Below are positions 16,173-25,412 of a stretch of 64,000 bases of DNA, piece by piece (the stretch's first letter is position 1; every line of letters starts with the position of its first letter). This stretch comes from Pseudomonadota bacterium (lineage in GTDB: Bacteria > Pseudomonadota > Alphaproteobacteria > Sphingomonadales > Sphingomonadaceae): assembly GCA_023445495.1 (NCBI GenBank), contig JAEXLC010000279.1:1-64000 (forward strand). Direction: 5' to 3'. The position numbers were made by a program, and so were the translations under genes. Under the pieces are notes generated by a model. That model was not told the origin of the DNA. It ran no database searches and worked only from the letters and a program-made list of their open reading frames with translations.

Positions 16173-17072
16173 ATGCGACGACTTCCTCCCCTGACGGCAA
16201 TCGAGGCGTTCGTGCAGGTGGCGCGGCTGGGATCGATCAAGGCCGCGGCCGAGGAGCTGGCACTCTCCTCGCCGGCCCTGAGCCGCCGCGTCCAGGCGCT
16301 CGAGCGCTTCATCGGCAAGCCGCTGTTCGAGCGGCGCCACCAGGCGCTCAAGCTCAACGATGACGGCGACCGGCTGCTCGGCATGATAGCGCCGGCGCTC
16401 GACACCATGGCCGATGCGGTGGAGACGATGACAAGCGGCACGGAGCTGCTGCGCCTGCGCCTTGGCCTGCTCCCGCTATTCGCGACGCAGCGGCTGATGC
16501 CGCATATGGGCGACCTCAAGCGCAAGCATCCCGAGCTGCACCTCGACGTCGATACCGGCGGCCATGCGGTGGCGCGGCTGGGCGACGGGCTCGACGCGGC
16601 GATCGTGGTGGCGCGCGACATCGATCCGACGCTCTATGCCAAGCGACTCGACCGCAACCGGGTCTATGTGATCGGCGCCCGCTCGCTGGTCGAAGGGCCC
16701 GATCCGATCACCCGGCCCGAGCAATTGTCCAAGCTGACCGCGCTGGTCCACCGCGACATGGCGGACACCTTCACAGCATGGCGCGCGGCGGCGGGGCTTT
16801 CGGACCAGGAGATCGAGCCGGCGGCGATCGACCATTTCGATTCGGGCACGCTGATGCTCGAGGCGGCCGCGCAGGGGCTGGGCGTCGCCTTCATGCTCGA
16901 ATCGCATTTCGAGGCGGCGCGCGACGACCGACTGGTCCAGCTCTTCGACCTGACCGTCGACAGCGACTACAGCTACTGGTTCGTCTGCCGCCCGCGCGCG
17001 CTGACCACGCGCCCGGTCAGGCTGTTCCACGACTGGCTGATCGACGTGCTCGAAGCCGATCGGGTGGCCTAG
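16173..17072 (+). CDS. LysR-family transcriptional regulator (GcvA-like)
   Basis: A 299-residue regulator. The N-terminal winged helix-turn-helix (~1-62) reads TAIEAFVQVARLGSIKAAAEEL, then SPALSRRVQALERFIGKPLF. A periplasmic-binding-protein-like effector domain follows (~90-295). It resembles the GcvA/AmpR branch, in which an effector small molecule changes DNA binding. The ATG at 16173 follows AGAGAG. The usual target is a divergently transcribed neighbour, which here would be the Cdc48-like ATPase or the candidate small RNA; this is inference from layout. Confidence 0.87.
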   Translation: MRRLPPLTAIEAFVQVARLGSIKAAAEELALSSPALSRRVQALERFIGKPLFERRHQALKLNDDGDRLLGMIAPALDTMADAVETMTSGTELLRLRLGLLPLFATQRLMPHMGDLKRKHPELHLDVDTGGHAVARLGDGLDAAIVVARDIDPTLYAKRLDRNRVYVIGARSLVEGPDPITRPEQLSKLTALVHRDMADTFTAWRAAAGLSDQEIEPAAIDHFDSGTLMLEAAAQGLGVAFMLESHFEAARDDRLVQLFDLTVDSDYSYWFVCRPRALTTRPVRLFHDWLIDVLEADRVA

Positions 17073-17078
17073 ATGTGA

Positions 17079-17162
17079 CCGTCATCCCGGCGAAAGCCGG
17101 GATCTCAGGCGATGGCTCTCCGATAGAGCCGCACGAGACCCCGGCTTTCGCCGGGGTGACGG
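17079..17162. repeat. Long palindromic repeat, family A variant
   Basis: Arms of 28 bases (CCGTCATCCCGGCGAAAGCC onward, mirrored by one ending CCGGGGTGACGG) flank a centre that holds a six-base-pair hairpin GGCTCT/AGAGCC. The unit separates the convergent LysR and cyclophilin genes. It shares the GTCATCCC...GGGGTGAC outline with the other family A copies but carries CCGG in place of CCGC in the arms. Confidence 0.8.
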
Positions 17163-17169
17163 TTATGGG

Positions 17170-17625
<456 letters not shown>

Positions 17626-17738
17626 GCAGATTACTCCTGAGAAGGATTTGCACTGCACCTAGTGGCGCGCGGGGCGACTTGCAAATCATGGCCGGCAATG
17701 GCAGCGGCGGGAGAGGGGCGAACAAGGGAGGTCGAACC

Positions 17739-19142
17739 GTGAGCGAGACCGAACTTCAGGCGGACAACACCGCTCCCGAGCCCCAGCTCGACGAGGATGA
17801 CCGGCTGCGTCCGGAGTTCGTCGATGCCGTGCTCGACGCGGTGCATGACGGCGACGCCGCCCGCGCGCATGAGCTCGCCGAACCGCTCCACCCCGCCGAT
17901 ATCGCCGACCTGGTCGAGCTGGCACCGTCCGAGGAACGCCCGGCGCTGGTCGCCGCGATCGCCGACCTGATCGACGGCGACGTGCTCGCCGAGATGAACG
18001 ACTGGGTGCGCGAGGCACTGGTCGATTCGCTCACCGCCACCCAGGTCGCCGACCTCGCCGCCGAACTCGATACCGACGACGCCGTCGCGATCATCGAGGA
18101 CATGGACGTCGAGGATCAGCGCGAAGTGCTGCGCGCGCTCGACCCCGACGACCGCGCCGCGATCGAGGAAGCGCTTTCCTATCCGGAGGAATCCGCCGGC
18201 CGCCTGATGCAGCGCGAGCTGATCGCGGTGCCCGAGCATTGGACCGTCGGCGACGTGCTCGACTATCTGCGCGGCGACGAGGAACTGACCACCGATTTCT
18301 GGGAAATCTTCGTGGTCGACCCGACGCACAAGCCGGTCGGCACCTGCGAGCTTTCCTGGGTGCTGCGCACCCCTCGCGCCGTGGCGATCGGCGATGTGAT
18401 GAAGCGCGAGCAGACGCTGATCCCGGTCGACATGGACCAGGAGGAAGTGGCGCTGCGCTTCCAGAAATACGCGCTGATCTCGGCCGCGGTGATCGACACC
18501 AGCGGGCGGCTGGTCGGCATGATCACGGTCGACGACGTGGTCCACATCATCTCCGAGGAAGCCGGCGAGGACGCGCTGCTGCTCTCGGGCGCCGGCGAAG
18601 GCGACATCAACGAGCCGGTGCTCGATTCGTACAAGGGCCGGGTGCGCTGGCTGCTGACCAATCTGCTCACCGCGCTGGTCGCCGCGACGATCATCAGCCT
18701 GTTCGAGGGCACGATCCAGAAGATGGTCGCACTGGCCGCGCTGATGCCGATCGTCGCGGGCGTGGGCGGCAATGCCGGCACCCAGACCATGGCAGTGACG
18801 GTGCGCGCGCTCGCCACCAACCAGCTGACCCAATCGAACACGCTGCGCGCGATCCAGCGTGAGATCTCGATCGCGCTGCTCAACGGCGTGACCGTCGCCT
18901 GCGTGATCGGCACCGCGGTCGGGCTGTTCTATCATCATGCCGCGCTCGGCGGGGTGATCGCGGCGGCGATGATGACCAACATCTTCATCGCGGGGCTCGC
19001 CGGCGTGGTCGTGCCGGTGACGCTCGACCGGCTCAAGGCCGATCCGGCGGTGGCGAGCTCGATCTTCGTGACGATGACCACCGATTCGATGGGCTTCCTC
19101 GCCTTTCTCGGCCTGGCCAGCGCAAGCGGGCTGGTCGGTTGA
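17739..19142 (+). CDS. mgtE: Magnesium transporter MgtE
   Basis: About 467 residues with the MgtE order. An acidic N domain comes first (LHPADIADLVELAPSEERPAL, then helical repeats rich in Asp/Glu). Two CBS domains follow (LMQRELIAVPEHWTVGDVLDYL; GDVMKREQTLIPVDMDQEEVAL), then a connecting helix and five membrane segments with PIVAGVGGNAGTQTMAVTVR, the pore signature. It is a Mg2+-gated channel of the inner membrane. The GTG at 17739 with GGAGG seven bases upstream is the best start; ATG codons at 17679 and 17688 are possible but lack a ribosome site. Confidence 0.93.
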   Translation: MSETELQADNTAPEPQLDEDDRLRPEFVDAVLDAVHDGDAARAHELAEPLHPADIADLVELAPSEERPALVAAIADLIDGDVLAEMNDWVREALVDSLTATQVADLAAELDTDDAVAIIEDMDVEDQREVLRALDPDDRAAIEEALSYPEESAGRLMQRELIAVPEHWTVGDVLDYLRGDEELTTDFWEIFVVDPTHKPVGTCELSWVLRTPRAVAIGDVMKREQTLIPVDMDQEEVALRFQKYALISAAVIDTSGRLVGMITVDDVVHIISEEAGEDALLLSGAGEGDINEPVLDSYKGRVRWLLTNLLTALVAATIISLFEGTIQKMVALAALMPIVAGVGGNAGTQTMAVTVRALATNQLTQSNTLRAIQREISIALLNGVTVACVIGTAVGLFYHHAALGGVIAAAMMTNIFIAGLAGVVVPVTLDRLKADPAVASSIFVTMTTDSMGFLAFLGLASASGLVG

Positions 19143-19173
19143 TCCAGACGGGCCGAACGCCCAGATAAGCGCG

Positions 19174-19572
19174 GTGACGCTGCATCTGACCAAGGTCGCC
19201 TTTGGCTGCGACTCCGTTGACTATCTCGCCGAACGCCTCGCCTCGCGCGGGAGCGTGTGGGGGCTGACCACGCGCTATCTGCCCAAAAGGCATGAGGAGA
19301 TCGGCGGGGAAGGCTCGCTGTTCTGGATCCTCAAGCACCAGCTGGTCGGCCGCACCCCGATCGTGGGCTTCGGCGAGGCCGAGGGCGGGCGCACCGCTAT
19401 CCTGATGGAGCCCAAGCTGATCCTCGTCGCCAATCGTCCGAAGCGCGCGCATCAGGGCTGGCGCTATCTCGAAGCCAAGGATGCGCCGCCCGATCTGGGC
19501 GAGGCCGGGGCGGGGATGGACGAGCTGCCGCCCGCGCTGATGGGCCAGCTGGCAGGGCTGGGGCTGATCTAG
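19174..19572 (+). CDS. DUF1489 family protein
   Basis: A 132-residue protein matching the small alphaproteobacterial DUF1489 family. It begins MTLHLTKVAFGCDSVDYLAE, with TRYLPKRHEEI and GSLFWILKHQLV, and PKLILVANRPKRAHQGWRYL later. The function is unknown; conserved basic and aromatic residues hint at nucleic acid binding, which is speculation. It starts at a GTG 31 bases after mgtE, probably in the same transcript. Its TAG stop shares CTAG with the opposite gene. Confidence 0.83.
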   Translation: MTLHLTKVAFGCDSVDYLAERLASRGSVWGLTTRYLPKRHEEIGGEGSLFWILKHQLVGRTPIVGFGEAEGGRTAILMEPKLILVANRPKRAHQGWRYLEAKDAPPDLGEAGAGMDELPPALMGQLAGLGLI

Positions 19573-20033
19573 CTTTCTTGTCGGGCAATCGCAGAGGTCG
19601 CGAACTTGACGAATGCGCGGCGTTGCTCAGAGGAAATGAACGCGCGTTCCGGAACGACAAGGGCATTGCCATTCGTGCCCTCGATCGTCACCGCACCTTC
19701 ATCCCTGACTTCGCGGACCTCGGACCAGCGAACGGTCCCGCCGCGTTTGCCAATCGTGGTGGCAACGCCGTCAGCATCGAGCGCCAGCACGCGTTCCTGG
19801 GGTTTGAACCGAAGCTGCGGATAGAGCGCGAACAGCGCCGGCAACGCCAACGCGATCACCGCCACTTTCAACCAGCCAGCCGATGTCGAAGGCACGTCGC
19901 CCAGCGCGACGGCAAGGCTCGCCGCAGCACCCCCCAAGATCAGATGGGACCTCCACAAGCCGCCGAGCCATTTCCGCCGGTACGCGGACCAGACTTCTCC
20001 ACGCCGTGAACGGTAGCTAACCGACAGCGACAT
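19569..20033 (-). CDS. YcxB-like membrane protein
   Basis: A 154-residue protein with two adjacent membrane segments (about 28-48 and 54-72). A soluble C-terminal beta-rich domain follows, with GKRGGTVRWSEVREVRDE and VVPERAFISSEQRRAFVKF, typical of YcxB-type PH-like domains. No function is established for the family. The ATG follows directly on the msrA stop (TGAATG), so coupled translation is likely. Base composition appears slightly lower in GC than neighbours. Confidence 0.6.
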   Translation of the reverse strand: MSLSVSYRSRRGEVWSAYRRKWLGGLWRSHLILGGAAASLAVALGDVPSTSAGWLKVAVIALALPALFALYPQLRFKPQERVLALDADGVATTIGKRGGTVRWSEVREVRDEGAVTIEGTNGNALVVPERAFISSEQRRAFVKFATSAIARQES

Positions 20034-20687
20034 TCAGTTCACCAGCAACGGATAGGCATTGCGGAACGCCGCGACCTTGGGCTTGTCGTAGCGCACGATG
20101 TAGCGATGGGTCGGGTTCCGCCAGAAGAAGTCCTGGTGATAGGCTTCGGCCGGATAGAAGTTGCCGGTCTCCAGCTTGGTGACGATCGGCTTGGGGAACG
20201 CCTTCGCCTTGGTCAGCTGGTCGATATAGGCGGCCGCCACCTTCCGCTGCTCCTCGTCCTGCGGGAAGATCGCCGAGCGATAGCTGGGGCCGGTATCGGG
20301 ATATTGGCGGTTGAGCTGGGTGGGGTCGTGCGCGACCGAGAAATAGACGCGCAGCAGCGTGCCGTAGCTGACCTTCCGGGGGTCATAGGCGATGCGCACC
20401 GCTTCGGCGTGGCCGGTCCTCTCGGTCGACACCTGGGCATAGGTCGCGGTCTGGGCGGTGCCCCCGGCATAGCCATTGGTGACCGAGTGCACGCCCTTCA
20501 CCGACTGGAAGACCGCTTCCATCCCCCAGAAGCAGCCGCCCGCGAGGACGGCGACCTGCTCGCCCTTGCTCGGCTTAACGTCGAGCGCGGGAACAGGTAC
20601 CGGCACCGCGCGCTCGACGGCGGCGGCAGGGGGAAGCAGCACCGCGGCTCCAAGGAGCGCGGCAGCGGGGAGCGACCATTTCAGCAT
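20034..20687 (-). CDS. msrA: Exported peptide methionine-S-sulfoxide reductase
   Basis: A 217-residue MsrA with an N-terminal signal peptide (MLKWSLPAAALLGAAVLLPP, cleavage likely near AAA-V), so it probably repairs oxidised methionine in the periplasm. The catalytic motif GCFWGMEA carries Cys52. VTNGYAGGTAQTATYAQV, GHAEAVRIAYDP and YHQDFFWRNP are the standard further motifs. A longer frame reaches back into the aminotransferase gene, but the ATG at 20687 gives a normal exported protein. A separate msrB lies at 44.5 kb. Confidence 0.93.
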   Translation of the reverse strand: MLKWSLPAAALLGAAVLLPPAAAVERAVPVPVPALDVKPSKGEQVAVLAGGCFWGMEAVFQSVKGVHSVTNGYAGGTAQTATYAQVSTERTGHAEAVRIAYDPRKVSYGTLLRVYFSVAHDPTQLNRQYPDTGPSYRSAIFPQDEEQRKVAAAYIDQLTKAKAFPKPIVTKLETGNFYPAEAYHQDFFWRNPTHRYIVRYDKPKVAAFRNAYPLLVN

Positions 20688-20713
20688 GACCGCAATGTCG
20701 TACGCCGAAAGGC

Positions 20714-21913
20714 TCAGCGCAAGGCCGTGCAGGCTTCCTGAATTCGAGTACATGCCTCGGTAAGCAGCGCGTCCGACGTCGCATAGCTGATCCGCAGCGC
20801 CGGCGAGAAGCCGAAGGCCGCGCCGTGCACCGCCGCAACCCGCGCCTCGGTGAGCAGATAGCCGACCATTTCCTCGTCGGTGGTGATGACCTGGCCCTTG
20901 GGCGTGGTCTTGCCGATCAGCTGGCTGAACTCGGGATAGACGTAGAAGGCGCCTTCCGGACGCGGGCAGTGCATGCCGTTGATCTGGTTGAGCATCGACA
21001 CGACCAGGTCGCGACGGCCCTGGAAGGCGGCGACGCGATCCTTGAGGAAGCTCTGGTCGCCGTTCAGCGCCGCGACCGAGGCGGCCTGCGAGATGCTCGA
21101 CGGGTTCGAGGTCGACTGGGACTGGAGCTTGCCCATGGCCTTGATCAGCCATGCGGGGCCACCGGCGTACCCGATGCGCCAGCCGGTCATCGCATAGGCC
21201 TTGGACACGCCGTTCGCGGTCAGCACGCGGTCGTAGAGCGACGGGCAGACCTGGGCGATCGTGGCGAATTCGAAGCCGTCGTAGAGAATGTGCTCGTACA
21301 TGTCGTCGGCATAGATCAGCACATGCGGATGCCGCTCGAGCACTTCGCCGAGCGCGCGCAGCTCGGCAGCGCTATAGGCAGCGCCGGTCGGGTTGGACGG
21401 CGAGTTGAGCACCACCCACTTGGTCTTGGCGGTGATCGCCGCATCGAGCTGCTCGGGCTTGATCTTGTAGCCCTGCTCGGCACCGGCCGAGATGAAGACC
21501 GGGGTGCCGCCGGCGAACTCGACCACGTCCGGATAGCTGACCCAATAGGGCGCCGGGATCACGACCTCGTCGCCCGCGTCGATCGTCGCGCAAAAGGCGT
21601 TGAACAGCGTGTGCTTGCCGCCCGAGTTCACGCTGATCTGGTTCTCGGCATAGGTGAGGCCGTTGTCGCGCGCGTACTTGGCGATGATCGCCTGCTTCAG
21701 CTCGGGCGTGCCATCGACATTGGTGTACTTGGTCTTGCCCGCGCGGATCGCCTCGATCGCGGCTTCCTTGACGAAATCGGGCGTGTCGAAATCGGGCTCG
21801 CCGGCACCGAGGCCAATCACGTCGATCCCCTGGCGCTTCAGCTCGAACACCTTGCTCGTCATCGCGAGCGTGGCGGAGGGCTGGATACGATTGAGCGCGG
21901 CCGAGGTCTGCAT
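20714..21913 (-). CDS. Aspartate aminotransferase, class I PLP-dependent
   Basis: A 399-residue aminotransferase of the I-gamma type found in Rhizobium and Thermus, which interconverts aspartate and oxaloacetate (some homologues also accept prephenate). PLP-binding Lys238 is seen in GVSKAYAMTGWRIGY. GLGAGEPDFDTPDFV, SPSNPTGAAY and YADDMYEHI are present. Length and order are normal. It lies downstream of pabB on the same strand with a 53-base gap. Confidence 0.93.
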   Translation of the reverse strand: MQTSAALNRIQPSATLAMTSKVFELKRQGIDVIGLGAGEPDFDTPDFVKEAAIEAIRAGKTKYTNVDGTPELKQAIIAKYARDNGLTYAENQISVNSGGKHTLFNAFCATIDAGDEVVIPAPYWVSYPDVVEFAGGTPVFISAGAEQGYKIKPEQLDAAITAKTKWVVLNSPSNPTGAAYSAAELRALGEVLERHPHVLIYADDMYEHILYDGFEFATIAQVCPSLYDRVLTANGVSKAYAMTGWRIGYAGGPAWLIKAMGKLQSQSTSNPSSISQAASVAALNGDQSFLKDRVAAFQGRRDLVVSMLNQINGMHCPRPEGAFYVYPEFSQLIGKTTPKGQVITTDEEMVGYLLTEARVAAVHGAAFGFSPALRISYATSDALLTEACTRIQEACTALR

Positions 21914-21966
21914 GAATGGCGCCTTTTCCGGGAGGGGAGACGCCGCGCCTATAGGACTCGCTTGAC

Positions 21967-23721
21967 TTACTTCGCAACCGTTACGGCTGAAACCAGTCCG
22001 CGCAGCGCGTTGCCGACATAAAAGCCGCCTTCCAGATCGGCCGGGGTGAGATCCCCCTCGATCGCGCGGCCGCTCTCGAGCAGCTCGGCGCGCAGCACCC
22101 CCGGCAGCAGCCCGCGGGCAGGCGGCGGGGTGACCAGCATGTCACCGCGCTCGACGAAGATCGAGGTGAAGCTGCCCTCGGTGAGGAAGCCCTGGTCATC
22201 GGTGAACACGACTTCCCAGGCGCCGGACTCGCGCCGCGCTTCGTCATAGAAGCCGCGCCGGCTGGTCTTGTGCGCCAGGCGGAAGTCGTCCCGCGCAACT
22301 TTTCGCGGCGTGATCGCCACCGGCACCGGGGTGGCGGGCGCCTCGGGCAACGGCGCGATGCCGATCGCGATCGCGCCCGAAGGCGCGAGCAGCAGCCGCA
22401 CCCGCGCCGGCGCGCGCAGCCGGAAGGTCGCCGCCTGCAGCTCGTTGCGCGCCTCGTGCCGATCGAACTCGAAGCCGAATACCCGCGCGCTCGCCTTCAT
22501 CCGCGCCAGGTGGCGCTCGAGCAGCACCAGCCCGGCCATCGGATCGAATCGCATCGTCTCGATCAGGTCGAACGGGGTTTCGCCGGCCGTGACGAAGGCG
22601 CCCTTGGCAAGGCACTCGTCCCATTCCTCCAGGGCGTTCGAATCGGCGACCACGCCCGATCCTAGCCCGAGCACCGCGCTTGTCGCCCCCTGATCTATCG
22701 TCAACGTGCGGATAGCCACGTTGAAACTGGCATCTCCATCCTTGTCGATCGCGCCGATCGCCCCGGTATAGATGCCGCGCGGATCATGCTCGACCTCGGC
22801 AATCACCTGCATCGCGCGCAGCTTGGGCGCGCCGGTGACCGAACCGCAGGGAAACAGCCCCGCCAGCACCCCGATCGGCCCGGACACGTCGCCGGGATAG
22901 GCAGTGACGGTGGAGACCATCTGGTGGACCGTCGGGTAGCGCTCGACCTCGAACAGCGACGGCACCTTCACCGTACCCGGCTGGGCGAGGCGGGTGAGAT
23001 CGTTGCGCATCAGATCGACGATCATCAGGTTCTCGGCGCGCTGCTTGGGATCGGCGGCCAGCGCGGCGGCGATCGCATCATCCTCTGCCGGAGTCGCCCC
23101 CCGCCGCGCGGTGCCCTTCATCGGGCGCACGGTGATGCCGTCCTTGTCCTCATTGTAATCGAAGAACAGCTCGGGCGAGAAGGACAGCACCCATTCGCTG
23201 CCGGTGAAGACCAGCGCGCTGTGGCCGGCGGCGGCGCGGCGGCGAATCAGAGCGTAGAGCGCCGCCGGATGGCCGGCAAAGGGCACATCGGCGCGGAAGG
23301 TGAGGTTGGCCTGATAGATGTCGCCGGCCTGGATATAGTCGGCGACGCGATCGAACTGGCTGCGATAGGCGTCGACGGTGATCCGCGGCACCGGCGCGCC
23401 GGCCCAGGCACCCGCCGGATCGGGGAGCAGGGCCTCGGCATCGACGCGGTCGACCAGCGGGAAGATCCCGAACCACAGGCACGGGCCGGTTCCGCGCCGG
23501 GCCACCGCATGCGGATCGATCCCGGGCGCGGCTTCATAGGAAGCGAAGCCGGCGAGGTTGAACCCGTGATCGAACCACAGCTCCATGCCCCGGAAGGCCC
23601 GCTCCATCTCCTCGGGCGAATCGGCACGCACCGCGCCTGCCGGCGTGTGGAACAGCCGGGCGCCGGCGCCACCGGGCCGGGCATCGTCGAGCAGGACGAA
23701 AGGAGTGTCGGGCAGGTTCAT
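21967..23721 (-). CDS. pabB: Fused aminodeoxychorismate synthase component I / aminodeoxychorismate lyase
   Basis: A 584-residue fusion for the p-aminobenzoate branch of folate synthesis. Residues ~1-365 are a chorismate-binding PabB domain, with GDIYQANLTFRADVPF, FSPELFFDY, IVDLMRNDLTRLA and LFPCGSVTGAPKLRAM. Residues ~375-584 are a class IV aminotransferase-fold PabC-like domain, with the PLP Lys in AHKTSRRGFYDEA and DDQGFLTEGSFTSIF. One chain can therefore form aminodeoxychorismate (with a PabA amidotransferase) and release pyruvate. The ATG at 23721 (MNLPDTPFVLLDD) is preferred over the longer frame, which overlaps the divergent gene. Confidence 0.92.
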   Translation of the reverse strand: MNLPDTPFVLLDDARPGGAGARLFHTPAGAVRADSPEEMERAFRGMELWFDHGFNLAGFASYEAAPGIDPHAVARRGTGPCLWFGIFPLVDRVDAEALLPDPAGAWAGAPVPRITVDAYRSQFDRVADYIQAGDIYQANLTFRADVPFAGHPAALYALIRRRAAAGHSALVFTGSEWVLSFSPELFFDYNEDKDGITVRPMKGTARRGATPAEDDAIAAALAADPKQRAENLMIVDLMRNDLTRLAQPGTVKVPSLFEVERYPTVHQMVSTVTAYPGDVSGPIGVLAGLFPCGSVTGAPKLRAMQVIAEVEHDPRGIYTGAIGAIDKDGDASFNVAIRTLTIDQGATSAVLGLGSGVVADSNALEEWDECLAKGAFVTAGETPFDLIETMRFDPMAGLVLLERHLARMKASARVFGFEFDRHEARNELQAATFRLRAPARVRLLLAPSGAIAIGIAPLPEAPATPVPVAITPRKVARDDFRLAHKTSRRGFYDEARRESGAWEVVFTDDQGFLTEGSFTSIFVERGDMLVTPPPARGLLPGVLRAELLESGRAIEGDLTPADLEGGFYVGNALRGLVSAVTVAK

Positions 23722-23801
23722 GCCGTGCCCCGCATGCAGCCGCTTCGCACGGACGGCAAGCCCGTGTTGCGGCGTGAAGCCGTGCCGCCTATCTCGGCGC
23801 G

Positions 23802-24464
23802 ATGGCAAATCCCCCGATGCGCGCCGCGGTGATCCCGGTCACCCCGCTCCAGCAGAATTGCACGCTCCTGTGGTGCACCGAGACGATGCGCGGTGCCTTT
23901 GTCGATCCGGGCGGCGACCTCGACAAGCTGCGCGCGGCGGCGAAGCAGGCCGGCGTGACGATCGAGAAGATCCTCGTCACCCATGGCCATATCGATCATT
24001 GCGGCGCCGCCGGCGAGTTCGCCAAGGAGCTGGGCGTGCCGCTGGAAGGGCCGCATGAGGCGGACCGCTTCTGGATATCGCGGCTCGACGAGGATGGCCG
24101 GAAATACGGGATTCGCGGCACCGTGTTCGAACCCGACCGCTGGCTGGAGCAGGGCGACCAGGTGACCGTCGGCAACCTTACCCTCGACGTCTATCACTGC
24201 CCCGGCCACACGCCGGGCCATGTCGTGTTCCACCACCCCGAATCGAAATTCGCGACGGTGGGCGACGTGCTGTTCCAGGGATCGATCGGCCGCACCGACT
24301 TCCCGCTGGGCAACCACCAGGACCTGCTCGACGCGATCGTGGAGCGGCTATGGCCGCTGGGGGACGACACGACCTTCGTCCCCGGGCACGGGCCGCTGAG
24401 CAATTTCGGGCATGAGCGGAAGACGAATCCGTTCGTGGCCGATTCGGTGCTGGCGCGGGGCTGA
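23802..24464 (+). CDS. MBL-fold metallo-hydrolase (glyoxalase II-like)
   Basis: A 220-residue metallo-beta-lactamase-fold protein with the metal site THGHIDHCGAA (H61, H63, D65, H66), CPGHTPGHVV, and a final PGHGPLSNFGHER. It belongs to the YcbL-like group of short glyoxalase II proteins that act on thioesters such as S-lactoylglutathione; the true substrate is not certain. It is divergent from pabB with 80 bases between starts. Confidence 0.88.
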   Translation: MANPPMRAAVIPVTPLQQNCTLLWCTETMRGAFVDPGGDLDKLRAAAKQAGVTIEKILVTHGHIDHCGAAGEFAKELGVPLEGPHEADRFWISRLDEDGRKYGIRGTVFEPDRWLEQGDQVTVGNLTLDVYHCPGHTPGHVVFHHPESKFATVGDVLFQGSIGRTDFPLGNHQDLLDAIVERLWPLGDDTTFVPGHGPLSNFGHERKTNPFVADSVLARG

Positions 24465-24474
24465 CCCCAGAAGC

Positions 24475-24568
24475 CTTCGTCACCCTGAACTCGTTTCAGG
24501 GTCCAACGCGCCTCGAGCGATATCCTTTGTGGAGCGTTGGATGCTGAAACAAGTTCAGCATGACGAAG
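24475..24568. repeat. Long palindromic repeat, family B, copy 2
   Basis: Inverted arms of 35 bases (CTTCGTCACCCTGAACTCGT onward, and the mirror ending TTCAGCATGACGAAG) match with a few mismatches. The 24-base centre contains GAGCGATATC, as in copy 1 at 11600-11683. A second perfect nine-base-pair hairpin CCGAAGGGC/GCCCTTCGG (24569-24589) joins directly, and its TCA loop is the stop codon of the MAPEG gene read on the minus strand. Confidence 0.82.
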
Positions 24569-24577
24569 CCGAAGGGC

Positions 24578-25006
24578 TCAGCCCTTCGGACCGACCTTGA
24601 ACACCGTCACCGGCGCTTCGCGATACTGGCTGCCGATATAGATGCCGTAGCCGGCGAGCCCGAGCATCGTCAGCAAGGTGAGGGCGATGCCGATTCGGCG
24701 GCCTAGGCCCCAGCCGTCCATGCCGAAGGCGTGGAGGACGCGGCCGAGGATCAGCGCGAAGCCGACGCCCCACAGCCAGATGCTGGGGCCACCCGCCAGC
24801 TCGACCAGCGCGAGCAGCACGAGAATCAGCGGGACATATTCGGCGAAATTGAGCTGGGCGCGCATGCGGCGGACGAGTCGATCGTCGCCGCCATCGCCGA
24901 TGAAGACCTTTTCGGCGAGTCGCAGCCGGCTGATTCGCAGCGCGAGCCAGAAATTGACCACGGCGGCGGCGCCGGCCGTGCAGAGCGTAACGGGCAGGAT
25001 GATCAT
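24578..25006 (-). CDS. MAPEG family membrane protein
   Basis: A 142-residue protein with four hydrophobic segments and the MAPEG pattern: RRMRAQLNFAEYVPLILVLLAL, then GRVLHAFGM. Eukaryotic relatives are microsomal glutathione transferases and leukotriene synthases; bacterial members are often small glutathione-dependent or uncharacterised inner-membrane proteins. Its last codons form one arm of a hairpin that adjoins a family B repeat. It is divergent from rpmF. Confidence 0.85.
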   Translation of the reverse strand: MIILPVTLCTAGAAAVVNFWLALRISRLRLAEKVFIGDGGDDRLVRRMRAQLNFAEYVPLILVLLALVELAGGPSIWLWGVGFALILGRVLHAFGMDGWGLGRRIGIALTLLTMLGLAGYGIYIGSQYREAPVTVFKVGPKG

Positions 25007-25044
25007 ATAAGGTGTCCCCTCCAGAGGGTTCCTCCTACACTCCC

Positions 25045-25192
25045 TTGCGTCGCCCGCAAGAATCGCTATAGGCGCGCACTCGCTTTCGTGACCGTCCGCT
25101 GGTCCGGCGAGCGCCGGACTTTCCGTCGCTTGCCCGCTGGGCCGTGCGGGCGTATCGCGATTTTGACTTTTGTTTCGTTAGAAGGTGCCGAA
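25045..25192 (+). promoter_or_regulatory. Promoter and structured leader of the rpmF-plsX-fabH operon
   Basis: TTGCGT (25045-25050) and TATAGG (25067-25072) with 16 bases between them form a plausible promoter. The ~115-base leader then holds a perfect stem GTCCGGC/GCCGGAC (25102-25119) and a second stem CCCGC/GCGGG (25133-25150) before AGAAGGTG and the rpmF ATG. A structured leader on a ribosomal-protein operon suggests translational control, but the regulator is unknown. Confidence 0.5.
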
Positions 25193-25372
25193 ATGGCCGT
25201 TCCCAAGAGAAAGACTACGCCGTCGCGGCGTGGCATGCGTCGCTCTCATGACGCCCTGGCGCCGCAGGCGTTCCAGGAGTGCCCGAACTGTGGCGAGCTG
25301 AAGCGTCCGCACGTGCTGTGCGGTTCGTGCGGCCACTATAACGGCCGTGAGATCGTCTCGGCCGAAGACTGA
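25193..25372 (+). CDS. rpmF: 50S ribosomal protein L32
   Basis: A 59-residue L32, starting MAVPKRKTTPSRRGMRRSHD. It has two CxxC pairs (C30/C33 and C43/C46), so this is the zinc-ribbon form rather than the zinc-free form. AGAAGG lies seven bases before the ATG. The gene heads the conserved block rpmF-plsX-fabH-ihfA-merR, which ties a ribosomal protein to membrane lipid synthesis as in many proteobacteria. Confidence 0.97.
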   Translation: MAVPKRKTTPSRRGMRRSHDALAPQAFQECPNCGELKRPHVLCGSCGHYNGREIVSAED

Positions 25373-25412
25373 TCGGCAACGATCGGGCTGAGATGCGCGG
25401 GGGCATGCGGGT

